DNA from: Acetobacter cerevisiae
GTDB taxonomy: Bacteria; Pseudomonadota; Alphaproteobacteria; Acetobacterales; Acetobacteraceae
Direction: 5' to 3'
Length of the DNA stretch: 64,000 nucleotides
Assembly (NCBI RefSeq): GCF_001580535.1
Contig: NZ_LHZA01000148.1
Span: forward strand, 1-64,000
The notes under the pieces are model-generated. The model saw only the letters and a list, made by a program, of their open reading frames with translations, ran no database searches and was not told the origin of the DNA. The translations under genes were made by a program, and so were the position numbers. This document shows, one piece after another, positions 28,365 through 36,405 of the stretch. Each line of letters opens with the position of its first letter. The stretch's first letter is position 1.

Positions 28365-29491
28365 TGCTGCGCTGGGTCATGAATGTCGGCCTGCTGTGCC
28401 GCAAGGAATTCTACAGCCTGATGCGGGACTTCGTCCTGATGGGGCTGATTGTTTTTTCCTTCTCCTTTGCCATTGTGCTGGTGGCGCATGGTGTGAAGAT
28501 CGACGTCTCCAACGCCACCGTGGCGTTTATTGATGAGGACCATTCAGCCCTCTCCCGCCAGCTCCGCTCCGTGGTGCTGCCGCCTTACTTCAAACCGCCA
28601 ACCCTGACGGACCGCGCCAACAGCAAGGCTGGCATGGATAACGGCACCTATAACTTTGTGATTGATATCCCCCCGCGTTTTGAGGTGGACACGCTGGCAG
28701 GCCGCACCCCGGACATACAGGAACTGATTGACGCCACCGCCATGACACAGGCCGGGCTGGGCGCTGTCTATCTGCAACAGATCTTTATGGGGGAAGTGCA
28801 GGCTCAGCTGCATTCACCGGACCTGAACAAGCTGATGCCCTTCCATGGGGAAAGTCGTATCCGCTTTAACCCCAATAGTGAATCCGCATGGTTTACCTCC
28901 GTCATGCAGGTCGTCACCAACGCGACGGTTCTCTCTATTGTTCTGGTCGGGGCTGCCGTTATCCGAGAGCGGGAACACGGCACCATTGAGCATCTGCTGG
29001 TGCTGCCCGTCTCGGCCAGTCAGATTGCTGTGGGCAAAATTCTGGCTAATGGCGCGGTCATCCTTGTTGCCAGCCTGCTCTCCCTCTGGCTGACGGTACA
29101 TCTGTGGCTTGGCGTGCCCATTGCGGGCAGCCAGTTCCTGTTTGCCGCCTGCCTCATTCTGTATCTTTTCTCCGTCACCTCTCTGGGCATGATGCTGGCC
29201 ACCATCGCCCCCAACATGCCCCAGTTCGGACTGCTGGTCGTGCCGGTGTATGCCGTGGCCTATCTGCTCTCCGGCGCGGCCACACCGGTGGAAAGCATGC
29301 CGGACCTTGTGCAGTCCCTCGTGCGCTTCTTCCCCACCACCCAGTTCGTGAAAGTCTCACAATCCATCCTGTATCGCGGTGCTGGCCTTGAGAGTATCTG
29401 GCCCTCGTTGCTGGCCATTGTGTGCTCCTCCACTCTTTTTCTTGCCATGGCGCTGCTCCGCTTCCGCTCCATGCTTGCCCGTCAGGACTGA
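28364..29491 (+). CDS. YhhJ-type ABC2 permease
   Basis: A 375-aa inner-membrane permease, the partner half-transporter of the fused exporter. It has one N-terminal membrane helix, a periplasmic domain of about 140 residues and five C-terminal helices, with the ABC2 stretch IREREHGTIEHLLVLPVSASQIAVGK (described here in part) near residue 200. The start at 28364 lies inside the stop of the preceding gene (TAATG); the open frame extends upstream but overlaps the exporter. Confidence 0.87.
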   Translation: MLRWVMNVGLLCRKEFYSLMRDFVLMGLIVFSFSFAIVLVAHGVKIDVSNATVAFIDEDHSALSRQLRSVVLPPYFKPPTLTDRANSKAGMDNGTYNFVIDIPPRFEVDTLAGRTPDIQELIDATAMTQAGLGAVYLQQIFMGEVQAQLHSPDLNKLMPFHGESRIRFNPNSESAWFTSVMQVVTNATVLSIVLVGAAVIREREHGTIEHLLVLPVSASQIAVGKILANGAVILVASLLSLWLTVHLWLGVPIAGSQFLFAACLILYLFSVTSLGMMLATIAPNMPQFGLLVVPVYAVAYLLSGAATPVESMPDLVQSLVRFFPTTQFVKVSQSILYRGAGLESIWPSLLAIVCSSTLFLAMALLRFRSMLARQD

Positions 29492-30940
29492 ATGCCGATG
29501 TCTTTTTCAGCACCTTCCGCCCGCCTGCTGCTCACCACGCTCCTGTGCTCGGGTGTGGTCGCCTGCTCCCCTTTCAAGACTAAAATGCCTGCCTCACAGG
29601 TCGCTGTGCCCACGCAATTTACGGCAGCACCAGCCTCTACGCAGGCCACCGACCTTACCGCATGGTGGACCGCCTGGCAGGACCCGCTGCTGAACCAGCT
29701 TGTGCAGCAGGCTCTGGCGGCCAACCCGGATATCCGTGTGGCGCAGGCCCGCGTGCAGGAATCCCGCGCTTATACCCAGATGGCCAAATCCGCCCTGTAT
29801 CCAACCATAGGAGCCACAGCGGGCATGATGGGCGGCGGTGTAGACTGGCGGCACCCGGTTCCACCGCTAATGAAAATGGCAGCCCCGAATATTCAGGACC
29901 CCGCAACGGATGGTCACCTTGCAGGCATCACCATGGCGTGGGAGCCGGATATCTGGGGTGGCAACCTGGCCAAAAAGCGCGGTGCAAAGCAGATGGCGCT
30001 GGCGTCAGAAGAGATGCTGCACGGCACCCACATGGCGATTGCTGCCGATGTTGCGGCCAATTACGTCACGGCGCGGGGTCTGCAACAGCGGATTGTGCTG
30101 CTGGACCAGTCTGTCAGCACGCTTCAGTCTCTTCTGCGCTACGCTTCTGCCCGCTTTGATGCCGGCCAGACCACGCAGGCTGATCTTGAAACCATTCGCG
30201 GACAGATTGCTCAGGCACAGGCTCAACGTCCCATGCTGGTCTCATCTCTGGATGCCTGCCGCCACCGGCTGGCCATTCTCTCAGGCCAGCCGCCCGAACA
30301 GGCTCCGGACCTCTCCTCTCCGGCCCAGTATCGCGTCCCTGCCCCACCGACGACCGAACTGCCCTCCACCGTTCTGGAACGCAGGCCAGATGTCCGGCTG
30401 GAAAAGCATGTTCTGGAAGCCAATCTGCAACGGTTGATCAGCACCAAGACCGACCTCCTGCCCCGCTTCGGGTTAGAGTTTTTCGGGGGTGATGGCCGCT
30501 TGCGGTTTGACGGAATTCCCGGCGTTTCCGGTTCCGGGGGCCTGATGGCGGTCAATGCCTACCTGCCCATTTTCACCGCAGGGCGGATACAGGCCAAAAT
30601 CCAGGCGTCCGACGCCCAACTGCATCAGGCTCTTGCCACGTATGATCAGACCGTCCTGACGGCTCTGGCGGAGGTGGAAGATGCGTATGAAAGCCGGAGC
30701 AGCGCAGACCAGAACATCACCAGCCTGACAGCGGAGGTCACCGCGCTCACACAGGCGACCTTTCAGGCGCGTGGATTGTATGAAGGCGGCCAGTTTACCA
30801 TGCAGGACGTGCTGACAACGCGCATCAAGAAGATTACCGCGCAGGATGATCTGGTGAGCGCGCAAACGCGGCAGGCACTCAGCACCATTCAGCTTGCCCG
30901 CGCTCTGGGTGGCGGCTGGAGCAGCCAGTCTCCCTCATAG
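29492..30940 (+). CDS. NodT-type outer-membrane efflux lipoprotein
   Basis: TolC-like outer-membrane channel of 482 aa. The N-terminus is a lipoprotein signal with lipobox SGVVAC followed by Ser. The body shows the duplicated OEP repeats, for example LVQQALAANPDIRVAQARVQE and LPSTVLERRPDVRLEKHVLEANL. The gene begins immediately after the permease stop and completes the tripartite system. Confidence 0.88.
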   Translation: MPMSFSAPSARLLLTTLLCSGVVACSPFKTKMPASQVAVPTQFTAAPASTQATDLTAWWTAWQDPLLNQLVQQALAANPDIRVAQARVQESRAYTQMAKSALYPTIGATAGMMGGGVDWRHPVPPLMKMAAPNIQDPATDGHLAGITMAWEPDIWGGNLAKKRGAKQMALASEEMLHGTHMAIAADVAANYVTARGLQQRIVLLDQSVSTLQSLLRYASARFDAGQTTQADLETIRGQIAQAQAQRPMLVSSLDACRHRLAILSGQPPEQAPDLSSPAQYRVPAPPTTELPSTVLERRPDVRLEKHVLEANLQRLISTKTDLLPRFGLEFFGGDGRLRFDGIPGVSGSGGLMAVNAYLPIFTAGRIQAKIQASDAQLHQALATYDQTVLTALAEVEDAYESRSSADQNITSLTAEVTALTQATFQARGLYEGGQFTMQDVLTTRIKKITAQDDLVSAQTRQALSTIQLARALGGGWSSQSPS

Positions 30941-30979
30941 CCGGCACGCTTGCTTTCCGTATGACATTGGAACACAAAG

Positions 30980-31000
30980 ATTATTCAAGGATTGAATAAT
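30980..31000. promoter_or_regulatory. Perfect 9-3-9 palindrome, putative TetR operator
   Basis: ATTATTCAA at 30980-30988 and TTGAATAAT at 30992-31000 are perfect inverted arms around GGA. It sits 50 bp before the TetR-type start, as expected for autoregulation. A degenerate copy lies at the efflux promoter (24527-24547). Confidence 0.75.
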
Positions 31001-31049
31001 AGCCACCCCGTCACTCAGCCTAAAAAGGCCTGAAGGAGCCTAAAAAGAA

Positions 31050-31742
31050 TTGAGCACCCAGCAGCAGCCCTCTCCCCAGGACGTTCCCGTAGAAGCGCCC
31101 GCCAAACGGAAAGCCTACCGAACCTCCAAGAAGAGAGAAATGACAAGAGCCTTCAAGGAGGAGGCTTTTGAGCGTGCGGCGTGGAATGTGTTTTCAACCA
31201 TCGGGCTGGATGCCGCAACGGTGCGGGACATTGTCTCCCTGAGCAATGTTTCCCCCGGCAGCTTCTATAATTATTACAAAACCAAAGAAAAAATCTTTGA
31301 TATCCTGCTGATCAAAGTTGCTGATCGCGTCAAGAATATTGTCCTGCAATCGCGTTGCCCCATGGATAATCTGGAAATGATGCTCACCAGGAGCCATCAG
31401 GCCGTTCTGCGCGAACTGATTAGCATTAACGGCGCACCGCGCTTTTTTGAACTCAACCAGCACCATATCCGCGCCCGCCTGTTCACCATGAAGGAAACGC
31501 GGGACATGCTGGAAGACCTCAAGCAGAACATCCTGCGCCTGATGCCTGTGAAAACCATCTCACCAGACCGGCTAAGCTTTATTGCCGCCACCCTTCTGAC
31601 AATGGGCCTTGAATCCCTTCTCTATATGGCACGCAATCCGCTGCTGGATATTGATGAAACCGCCCGCCTTTCAGGCTGTATGGCCGCAGGTAATGTCCGG
31701 GGGGCCATGGCCTTCCTCTCTGAAATGCAGTCCGGGGACTGA
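31050..31742 (+). CDS. TetR-family regulator of the efflux operon
   Basis: A 230-aa repressor. After a 35-residue basic N-terminal tail comes the HTH: AFERAAWNVFSTIGLDAATVRDIVSLSNVSPGSFYNYYKTKEKIFD (described here in part), with the TetR hallmark GSFYNYY. The rest is a helical ligand-binding domain with no clear subfamily. It appears to start with TTG after GAAGGAG. It is the fifth gene in the direction of the efflux operon, separated by 109 bp that hold the palindrome. Confidence 0.8.
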   Translation: MSTQQQPSPQDVPVEAPAKRKAYRTSKKREMTRAFKEEAFERAAWNVFSTIGLDAATVRDIVSLSNVSPGSFYNYYKTKEKIFDILLIKVADRVKNIVLQSRCPMDNLEMMLTRSHQAVLRELISINGAPRFFELNQHHIRARLFTMKETRDMLEDLKQNILRLMPVKTISPDRLSFIAATLLTMGLESLLYMARNPLLDIDETARLSGCMAAGNVRGAMAFLSEMQSGD

Positions 31743-32254
31743 ACAAACGCCCCGCTTGCTGCCGACTTGTGGACTGCGCCCTCTAGAGTGACGCACTTTA
31801 GAAATGCAGACTCATCTATATTCAAATGGATATAGAATACTGCGCAAATTTCCCGACAAATCTTCTCTAACAAGACAGAGAACATCTTTTTCACCCTGCC
31901 GATCTTGGCATTTCTGTCCCGAACAAGAGAAAAATCGACATGATCCGCCCCACTCGTTAGATAAAAAAAACGAATGAATCGATTTCTTTTTATTCTACTG
32001 CCCCACACAAAGCATCGACCAACAGTTTTCTGAATCAACTCCCCAGAAAATATATTTTCAGAAGATAATTTCAAATATCATGTAAATAAAGAAGGGTGAC
32101 CTTACAATCCATGAAAACACCAAAATTTCTAACCACTTAGACTTGTTAAAATAATGTCATTGTCATCACGAAATTATGATATTGTCCAGATCATGCCGTT
32201 ATTTCCATACTGATTCAGATTAAGTGTTATCAAAAATCCCATATTATTTATATA
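31743..32254. other. AT-rich intergenic region
   Basis: No gene is supported in these 512 bp. Base composition is clearly more AT-rich than its neighbours. The 150-codon minus-strand frame at 31622-32074 has no convincing start or family character. Small imperfect inverted repeats occur (CTATAT and ATATAG near 31816-31835). The region may hold distal control sites for the aldehyde dehydrogenase, or an unrecognised small RNA. Confidence 0.4.
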
Positions 32255-32283
32255 TTGACCATGTCTATATCCACACATATACA
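32255..32283 (+). promoter_or_regulatory. Strong promoter of the aldehyde dehydrogenase gene
   Basis: TTGACC at 32255-32260, a 17-nt spacer and TATACA at 32278-32283. Transcription from here would give a leader of about 230 nt before the ATG at 32518, long enough to carry regulatory structure. Confidence 0.55.
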
Positions 32284-32517
32284 GACAAACACCAACTGAA
32301 CGGTTTGCAGCAGCAGTGAGCGAGGCCCCCTTTTGCTCCCCCTACACAGGGTTTGCAGAAGCGCACCCCCTTTCTGCCGGAAAGTGACCGGTCTATATTT
32401 TTCTCAGGCCTAAGGGTTGGCGATGATGCAGCGTGTCTCACTCTGCTCGTCCTGATCGGATACCGCAGCGGCGGGATCGCTCTCCTTTTCCTGTTTTTGA
32501 GTTTTTATGAGGTACTA

Positions 32518-33909
32518 ATGGCTTACGCGACAACGAACCCTTATACAGAGGAAGTGGTTGCTACTTTCCCTGAGGCAACAGATCAGGAAGTTCAGACTGC
32601 GCTTTCCGAGGCCCATGCTGCCTTTGAAAAATGGCGTGACACATCTTTTGCTGAACGTGCGCGTATTATGAACGCCGCCGCCGCCATTCTGCGGCGTGAC
32701 ATTGACAAGTATGCCGGTCTGGGCACGCTTGAAATGGGCAAGACTTTTGCTGAATCCAAAGCTGAAGTCATTCTTTCAGCCGAAATTTTTGAATATTACG
32801 CAAAATATTCGGAAGAGCTTCTGAAGCCGGAAGCCCTGCCCGTAGCTGACCCTGCAACCGGCAAGGCCCAGCTGGTGCATGAACCGCTTGGTATCGTGTT
32901 CGCCGTTGAGCCGTGGAACTTCCCGTTCTATCAGGTCGTCCGCATCATCGCACCGCAGCTTTCTGCCGGTAACGCCGTGCTGCTCAAGCATGCGTCCAAC
33001 CTGCCGCAGTGTGCTGCCTCCTGTGAAGATCTGATGATCGAAGCCGGGCTGCCCAAGGGTCTGTTCCGCAACCTGTACACGGCCCGCTCTCACACGGCCA
33101 TGATCCTGGAAGACCCCCGCGTTTGCGGTGTGGCCCTGACGGGTTCTGAAGGTGCTGGCTCCATCATTGCTGGTGTTGCCGGTAAAGCCCTGAAAAAATC
33201 CATGATGGAACTGGGTGGCGCAGACGCATTCATCGTTCTCGATGATGCTGACGTTGAAAAAGCCGCCAAATGGGCTGTCATGGGTCGCCACTGGAACGCT
33301 GGCCAGGTCTGTGTGTCCGCCAAGCGTCTGATTGTGGCTGATGCGATTTATGATCGCTTCCTGGACCTGTACAAAAAAGGCGTTGCCGAGCTGAAGGCTG
33401 GCGACCCGATGGACCCGTCCACCACGCTGGCTCCGCTGTGCTCCCGCGCGGCAGTTGAAGATCTGCACCGTCAGGTTGAAGAAGCCGTCAAGCATGGCGC
33501 CAAGGTTGAAGTCATCGGTCCGGAAATTCCGGAAAAAGGCACCTTCTTCCGCCCGCTGCTGATGACCGGTCTGGACGGTGAGAACGCAGCACGCCACTGG
33601 GAATTCTTCGGCCCCGTGACGCAGCTTTACCGCGCCAAGGACGAAGCAGATGCCATCCGCATCGCTAATGACTCCCCCTATGGCCTCGGTGGCGCTGTCT
33701 TCACCAAAGACGAAGCCCGTGGTGCCCGCGTTGCAACCAAGATCCGCACCGGCATGGTCAACATCAACCACCCGCTGATCCCCAAGGCCGACCTGCCCTT
33801 CGGCGGTGTGAAGCGTTCCGGCTTTGGCCGCGAGCTGGTTGGCCTTGGCATCAAGGAATTCGTCAACCACAAGCTGATCAACATCGTCGATATCGACGCT
33901 CCGGCCTAA
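32518..33909 (+). CDS. NAD(P)-dependent aldehyde dehydrogenase (succinate-semialdehyde type)
   Basis: Oxidises an aldehyde to the acid with NAD(P). The 463-aa protein has PWNFPFYQVVR for cofactor binding, catalytic Glu231 in MMELGG and Cys265 in NAGQVCVSAKR, the usual 34-residue distance, and FFGPVTQLY near the C-terminus. It resembles succinate-semialdehyde and broad-range cytosolic aldehyde dehydrogenases; in acetic acid bacteria such enzymes oxidise acetaldehyde or sugar aldehydes. The ATG at 32518 has GAGGT upstream. Codon use is strongly biased to a few codons, suggesting high expression. The open frame extends 55 codons upstream but lacks family similarity there. Confidence 0.88.
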   Translation: MAYATTNPYTEEVVATFPEATDQEVQTALSEAHAAFEKWRDTSFAERARIMNAAAAILRRDIDKYAGLGTLEMGKTFAESKAEVILSAEIFEYYAKYSEELLKPEALPVADPATGKAQLVHEPLGIVFAVEPWNFPFYQVVRIIAPQLSAGNAVLLKHASNLPQCAASCEDLMIEAGLPKGLFRNLYTARSHTAMILEDPRVCGVALTGSEGAGSIIAGVAGKALKKSMMELGGADAFIVLDDADVEKAAKWAVMGRHWNAGQVCVSAKRLIVADAIYDRFLDLYKKGVAELKAGDPMDPSTTLAPLCSRAAVEDLHRQVEEAVKHGAKVEVIGPEIPEKGTFFRPLLMTGLDGENAARHWEFFGPVTQLYRAKDEADAIRIANDSPYGLGGAVFTKDEARGARVATKIRTGMVNINHPLIPKADLPFGGVKRSGFGRELVGLGIKEFVNHKLINIVDIDAPA

Positions 33910-33923
33910 ATAGCCATATAATC

Positions 33924-34018
33924 GGCAGATTTCTGCCACTTGTAGCCTTAAGAGCCTGCCCAATCTGGCCATTTATGGACAGAACAAGACAAGAACATTC
34001 TTTTCAAATTGGGCAGGC
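33924..34018 (+). terminator. Possible terminator region after the aldehyde dehydrogenase
   Basis: GGCAGA-TT-TCTGCC at 33924-33937 forms a short hairpin without a clear T-run. An 11-bp perfect inverted repeat follows: GCCTGCCCAAT at 33954-33964 and ATTGGGCAGGC at 34008-34018, separated by 43 nt. Either could end the transcript. The long repeat could also be a protein site. Confidence 0.4.
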
Positions 34019-34037
34019 GTTGGGCAAGAATTTCTGC

Positions 34038-34064
34038 TTGTACCCCACCCCCAACCCGTACTAT
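34038..34064 (+). promoter_or_regulatory. Candidate promoter for tRNA-fMet
   Basis: TTGTAC at 34038-34043 and TACTAT at 34059-34064 with a 15-nt C-rich spacer. The gene begins about 140 bp downstream. The spacing is shorter than ideal. Confidence 0.35.
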
Positions 34065-34205
34065 GCTCACGGGGCTGCGGCGGCGTGGATGGACACGCAA
34101 TACGGGACAGTTCGGAGCTGCGCTCCAAATCAGGCCACGGCCCCCATTGAACGGCGGGGAGTTCGTATCACGAGCCGGTATCAAGCCCGGCCCGCAGCAA
34201 CATGA

Positions 34206-34279
34206 CGTAGGGTGGAGCAGTTCGGTAGCTCGCTTGGCTCATAACCAAGAGGTCGCAGGTTCAAGTCCTGCCCCTGCAA
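34206..34279 (+). tRNA. Initiator tRNA-fMet (anticodon CAT)
   Basis: The cloverleaf can be folded by eye. The acceptor arms CGTAGGG and CCCTGCA pair with the C1 x A72 mismatch that marks initiator tRNAs. The anticodon loop is in GGCTCATAACC, and the T-arm is GCAGG-TTCAAGT-CCTGC. CCA is not encoded; the sequence continues AAG. The tRNA marks the left border of the prophage, and its 3' end is the likely attachment core. Confidence 0.93.
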
Positions 34280-34671
34280 AAGATGCGAAGTGCTTGCTGA
34301 GTGATCCCTATGGGCAATCCTCAACCAACCATGGAGCATGCCGAGGACGGAAGGCGGATGCCGTGACAGCCGGAGAGACGGCAACATAATCCGGTGCTAG
34401 GCGCAAAGGTGTGTAGGCGCTTCGATCCGCAGGATCGGCAAAAGCGCGGCGAAAGCCTGAACAGGTGTGGCGGATACACCGACCGGAGCCAGTTTCTGGT
34501 TCCAACCGTCAAGTAATCCTTGATAGCTAGCCGAGTAGACCGGGTCGCTCCCGGCAGAGGTAGGCCGTCGCGGAGCCGCCGCAGACGGTGGAAGCCCGTC
34601 AACCATTTGGTATTTCCCAAAAGTTCGATCCGCCATAAGATGACTGAGGCGCGATAACCAGCAACACTCAG
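34280..34671. other. Structured non-coding stretch between tRNA-fMet and the spanin genes
   Basis: No gene is well supported in these 392 bp. On the plus strand there are several compact hairpins: GCCG/CGGC at 34369-34382, CGATCC-GCA-GGATCG at 34423-34437, and an 8-bp stem with a three-base loop at 34486-34504. The last contains a G-U pair that fits only a plus-strand RNA. Two minus-strand frames (34321-34620, 34397-34696) overlap each other and have no clear start. It could hold attL and a small RNA. Confidence 0.45.
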
Positions 34672-34911
34672 TTATTGCGCCACCTTCTTCTGGCATGCCC
34701 TTACCTGATCACGCAGAACCACGTCCTGCCGGGCGATTTCCGGCAGCGCGACAAGCGCTGGGTTCGTGGTGATTTCTGTTGCAGCCTGCCTCTGAAAGTC
34801 AGCCGTCCAAGGTGTGATCTGGGGGCAGATTGGCTTTACCGTTTGCCCAGAACAGGCGCAGAGACAGAAGGAAAAGAAAAGCCCGTATAGGCCCATTGCG
34901 CCCTTTTTCAT
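34672..34911 (-). CDS. Putative outer-membrane spanin lipoprotein (Rz1-like)
   Basis: A 79-aa protein with a lipoprotein signal: MKKGAMGLYGLFFSFCLCAC, the last Cys followed by Ser. A short periplasmic part containing Pro and Cys (ICPQITPW; RACQKK) follows. Small lipoproteins at the end of a lysis cassette, paired with a membrane protein, are typically o-spanins that disrupt the outer membrane. The ATG overlaps the previous stop (ATGA). Confidence 0.6.
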   Translation of the reverse strand: MKKGAMGLYGLFFSFCLCACSGQTVKPICPQITPWTADFQRQAATEITTNPALVALPEIARQDVVLRDQVRACQKKVAQ

Positions 34912-35141
34912 CCGGTCCCCGCGTCCAGCCGGTCGAGCAGCTGCTCTTTACTCTGCGGCCCCTCGGCTTGAGCCTTAGCCATATTGGCCTCAACCCAGGT
35001 CACGATTTCCGCATCAGTTGCTGCGTGCTCACTGGTTGTCACGCTCTGGGCATTGCGGCCCGCTTTCGTCGCATAAGCCACAAGCCAGATGAGCACCCCA
35101 ATCGAGATGATTGCGAGTGCCCACCAGAAATATGCGCTCAT
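34908..35141 (-). CDS. Small inner-membrane protein, putative i-spanin
   Basis: A 77-aa protein with one N-terminal membrane helix (about residues 4-24: WWALAIISIGVLIWLVAYAT) and a polar tail of about 50 residues. It lies directly before the lipoprotein gene with a 4-bp ATGA overlap. Position and topology fit an i-spanin, though it is short and has only a weak coiled coil. Confidence 0.5.
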   Translation of the reverse strand: MSAYFWWALAIISIGVLIWLVAYATKAGRNAQSVTTSEHAATDAEIVTWVEANMAKAQAEGPQSKEQLLDRLDAGTG

Positions 35142-35401
35142 GCGCCGCCGGTTGCCGCCGTGGCCGTGCCGGGTTTCGTCTTGGCGGCCTTGATGGTCGC
35201 GTTGACGCCAGACAGGATCTGCGTGACGCCATCAACAACGCCTGTCACGTTGAAGTTCACGTTGCGCTCAAGCAAAGTCAGTCCGACCGTAACCAGCGAG
35301 CCAACGTCGGAGATATTTGCCTCCACAGTCCCGGAGATTGCCTTGCCGGAAACGGTGGTGAAAACGGATTCACCTGCGGTAAGAAGTGCTTGTGTATTCA
35401 T
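35138..35401 (-). CDS. Phage hypothetical protein in the lysis cassette
   Basis: An 87-aa protein of unknown function, rich in Thr, Val and Gly, with no signal or clear membrane helix and an Ala/Thr/Lys-rich tail. It is flanked by the holin-like and spanin-like genes and overlaps the latter by ATGA, so a structural or lysis-related role is possible. Confidence 0.55.
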   Translation of the reverse strand: MNTQALLTAGESVFTTVSGKAISGTVEANISDVGSLVTVGLTLLERNVNFNVTGVVDGVTQILSGVNATIKAAKTKPGTATAATGGA

Positions 35402-35413
35402 GGTGGGTTCCAG

Positions 35414-35668
35414 TCAATTTTTGGGTGTTGTTTTTGCGGCAGCATCGTCAGCATTAGCCGCGTGCTTGCCATTCAGGCCCAGCTTATTGATGGCCTGATA
35501 AAGGGGGAGCCATTTGCTGCCATCTTTAGGCCGGGGCCAGAAATACGCAGCCAATGCGCATGCGCTGACCACGAATGAGCCAATTACGCTTGCCGCAGCG
35601 GCCCACTGAGCCGGGAGCATGGGCAGAACGTAATTGAATACGGATGCCAGGATCGTTGTTGGGTCCAT
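35414..35668 (-). CDS. Holin-like membrane protein
   Basis: An 84-aa protein with hydrophobic segments near residues 7-20 and 22-44 (AAASVIGSFVVSACALAAYF) and a charged C-terminus rich in Lys, Asp and Ala. Its place just after the endolysin, with one base between the genes, fits a holin that releases or activates the endolysin. The start MDPTTIL was chosen because the upstream part of the frame overlaps the endolysin gene. Confidence 0.6.
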   Translation of the reverse strand: MDPTTILASVFNYVLPMLPAQWAAAASVIGSFVVSACALAAYFWPRPKDGSKWLPLYQAINKLGLNGKHAANADDAAAKTTPKN

Positions 35669-35669
35669 A

Positions 35670-36152
35670 TCAGGCCTCCATGGCCTCGCGGAAATACGGG
35701 ACAGCCTCGGCTGCAATCCCGGCCCCGCCTTCCGTATTGTAGTTCCGCTTCCAGAAGGCAGCCCATCCCGCAGCATCATTGACGGCGGGGAGCGCATCGG
35801 ACGAACGGTACGTGTGAACGGCGCACATGGCGGCGGCATAGATGGGCCGATCTACCAGCCGCGCCGCTTCTGGCTTGGCCCCGCTCAGGATGCCCAGAAG
35901 CGCTGCCTGCAGGTCTGGCCGGTAGCGAATGAAATTGCGCCACATGTCATCATGCGTTGCGGTTTCCATCTGCCAAAAACCCTTGGCTGTTTCTGCCGGG
36001 TTGGTCTGGACAAGATAGCGATACCCGCTCTCTTTATTGCCAATGCCCAGCACACCCTGCATGCGGGAAAGGTTATTCAGCGCAGGAGGAAGCGATGCCA
36101 GCGCGGGCCGCACCCATAAATCCCGCACGTGAGGAAGGTAGAGGCCGCTCAT
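35670..36152 (-). CDS. Endolysin, lytic-transglycosylase-like
   Basis: Predicted to cut peptidoglycan at lysis. In the 160-aa protein GIGNKESGYRYL near residue 37 has the catalytic-type Glu41-Ser pair, and AKGFWQMET near residue 57 resembles the GLMQ motif of SLT-like enzymes. It has no signal peptide, so release depends on the holin. The gene overlaps the preceding membrane-protein gene as ATGA. Confidence 0.65.
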   Translation of the reverse strand: MSGLYLPHVRDLWVRPALASLPPALNNLSRMQGVLGIGNKESGYRYLVQTNPAETAKGFWQMETATHDDMWRNFIRYRPDLQAALLGILSGAKPEAARLVDRPIYAAAMCAVHTYRSSDALPAVNDAAGWAAFWKRNYNTEGGAGIAAEAVPYFREAMEA

Positions 36153-36403
36153 TGGGTGATCCAGTGCAGGAAGTAAGCCACTCCTGCGGCAACGCCCCCA
36201 CCAAGCCCAGACCCGCCCGCAATGAACATGGCGCGGACAGACTGGCCTTTCCGTACTTCCGTCAGAATCTCTGCCAGCGTTGTTTTCTGCCCCTGCTGCT
36301 CATGCTCGACGATAGCCAGCCGCTCGTTCGTGATCTGCTGCTCACGGCGGATTTCCATACCCTCATCTCGGGTCATGTAGGCCTGAGCCGCATCAGCCGT
36401 CAT
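36149..36403 (-). CDS. Small phage membrane protein
   Basis: An 84-aa protein with a charged N-terminal half (MEIRREQQITNERLAIVEHE) likely to form a coiled coil, and one C-terminal membrane helix (AMFIAGGSGLGGGVAAGVAYFL). The ATG at 36403 lies 2 bp after the upstream stop; a GTG at 36418 in the same frame is an alternative. It could be a second holin or antiholin; I cannot decide. Confidence 0.55.
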   Translation of the reverse strand: MTADAAQAYMTRDEGMEIRREQQITNERLAIVEHEQQGQKTTLAEILTEVRKGQSVRAMFIAGGSGLGGGVAAGVAYFLHWITQ

Positions 36404-36405
36404 GA

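Noticed and set aside
32776-33972. Minus-strand 398-codon frame antisense to the aldehyde dehydrogenase
   Set aside because: The plus-strand gene carries both catalytic residues and strong codon bias, which explains the long mirrored frame.
34280-34671. tmRNA, group I/II intron or 5S rRNA near the tRNA
   Set aside because: No tag-peptide reading frame, intron core or 5S consensus could be found, and the tRNA is uninterrupted.
34397-34696. Minus-strand 99-codon gene between tRNA and spanins
   Set aside because: The ribosome site is too close to the ATG, it overlaps another frame and the spanin gene, and the region is rich in hairpins.
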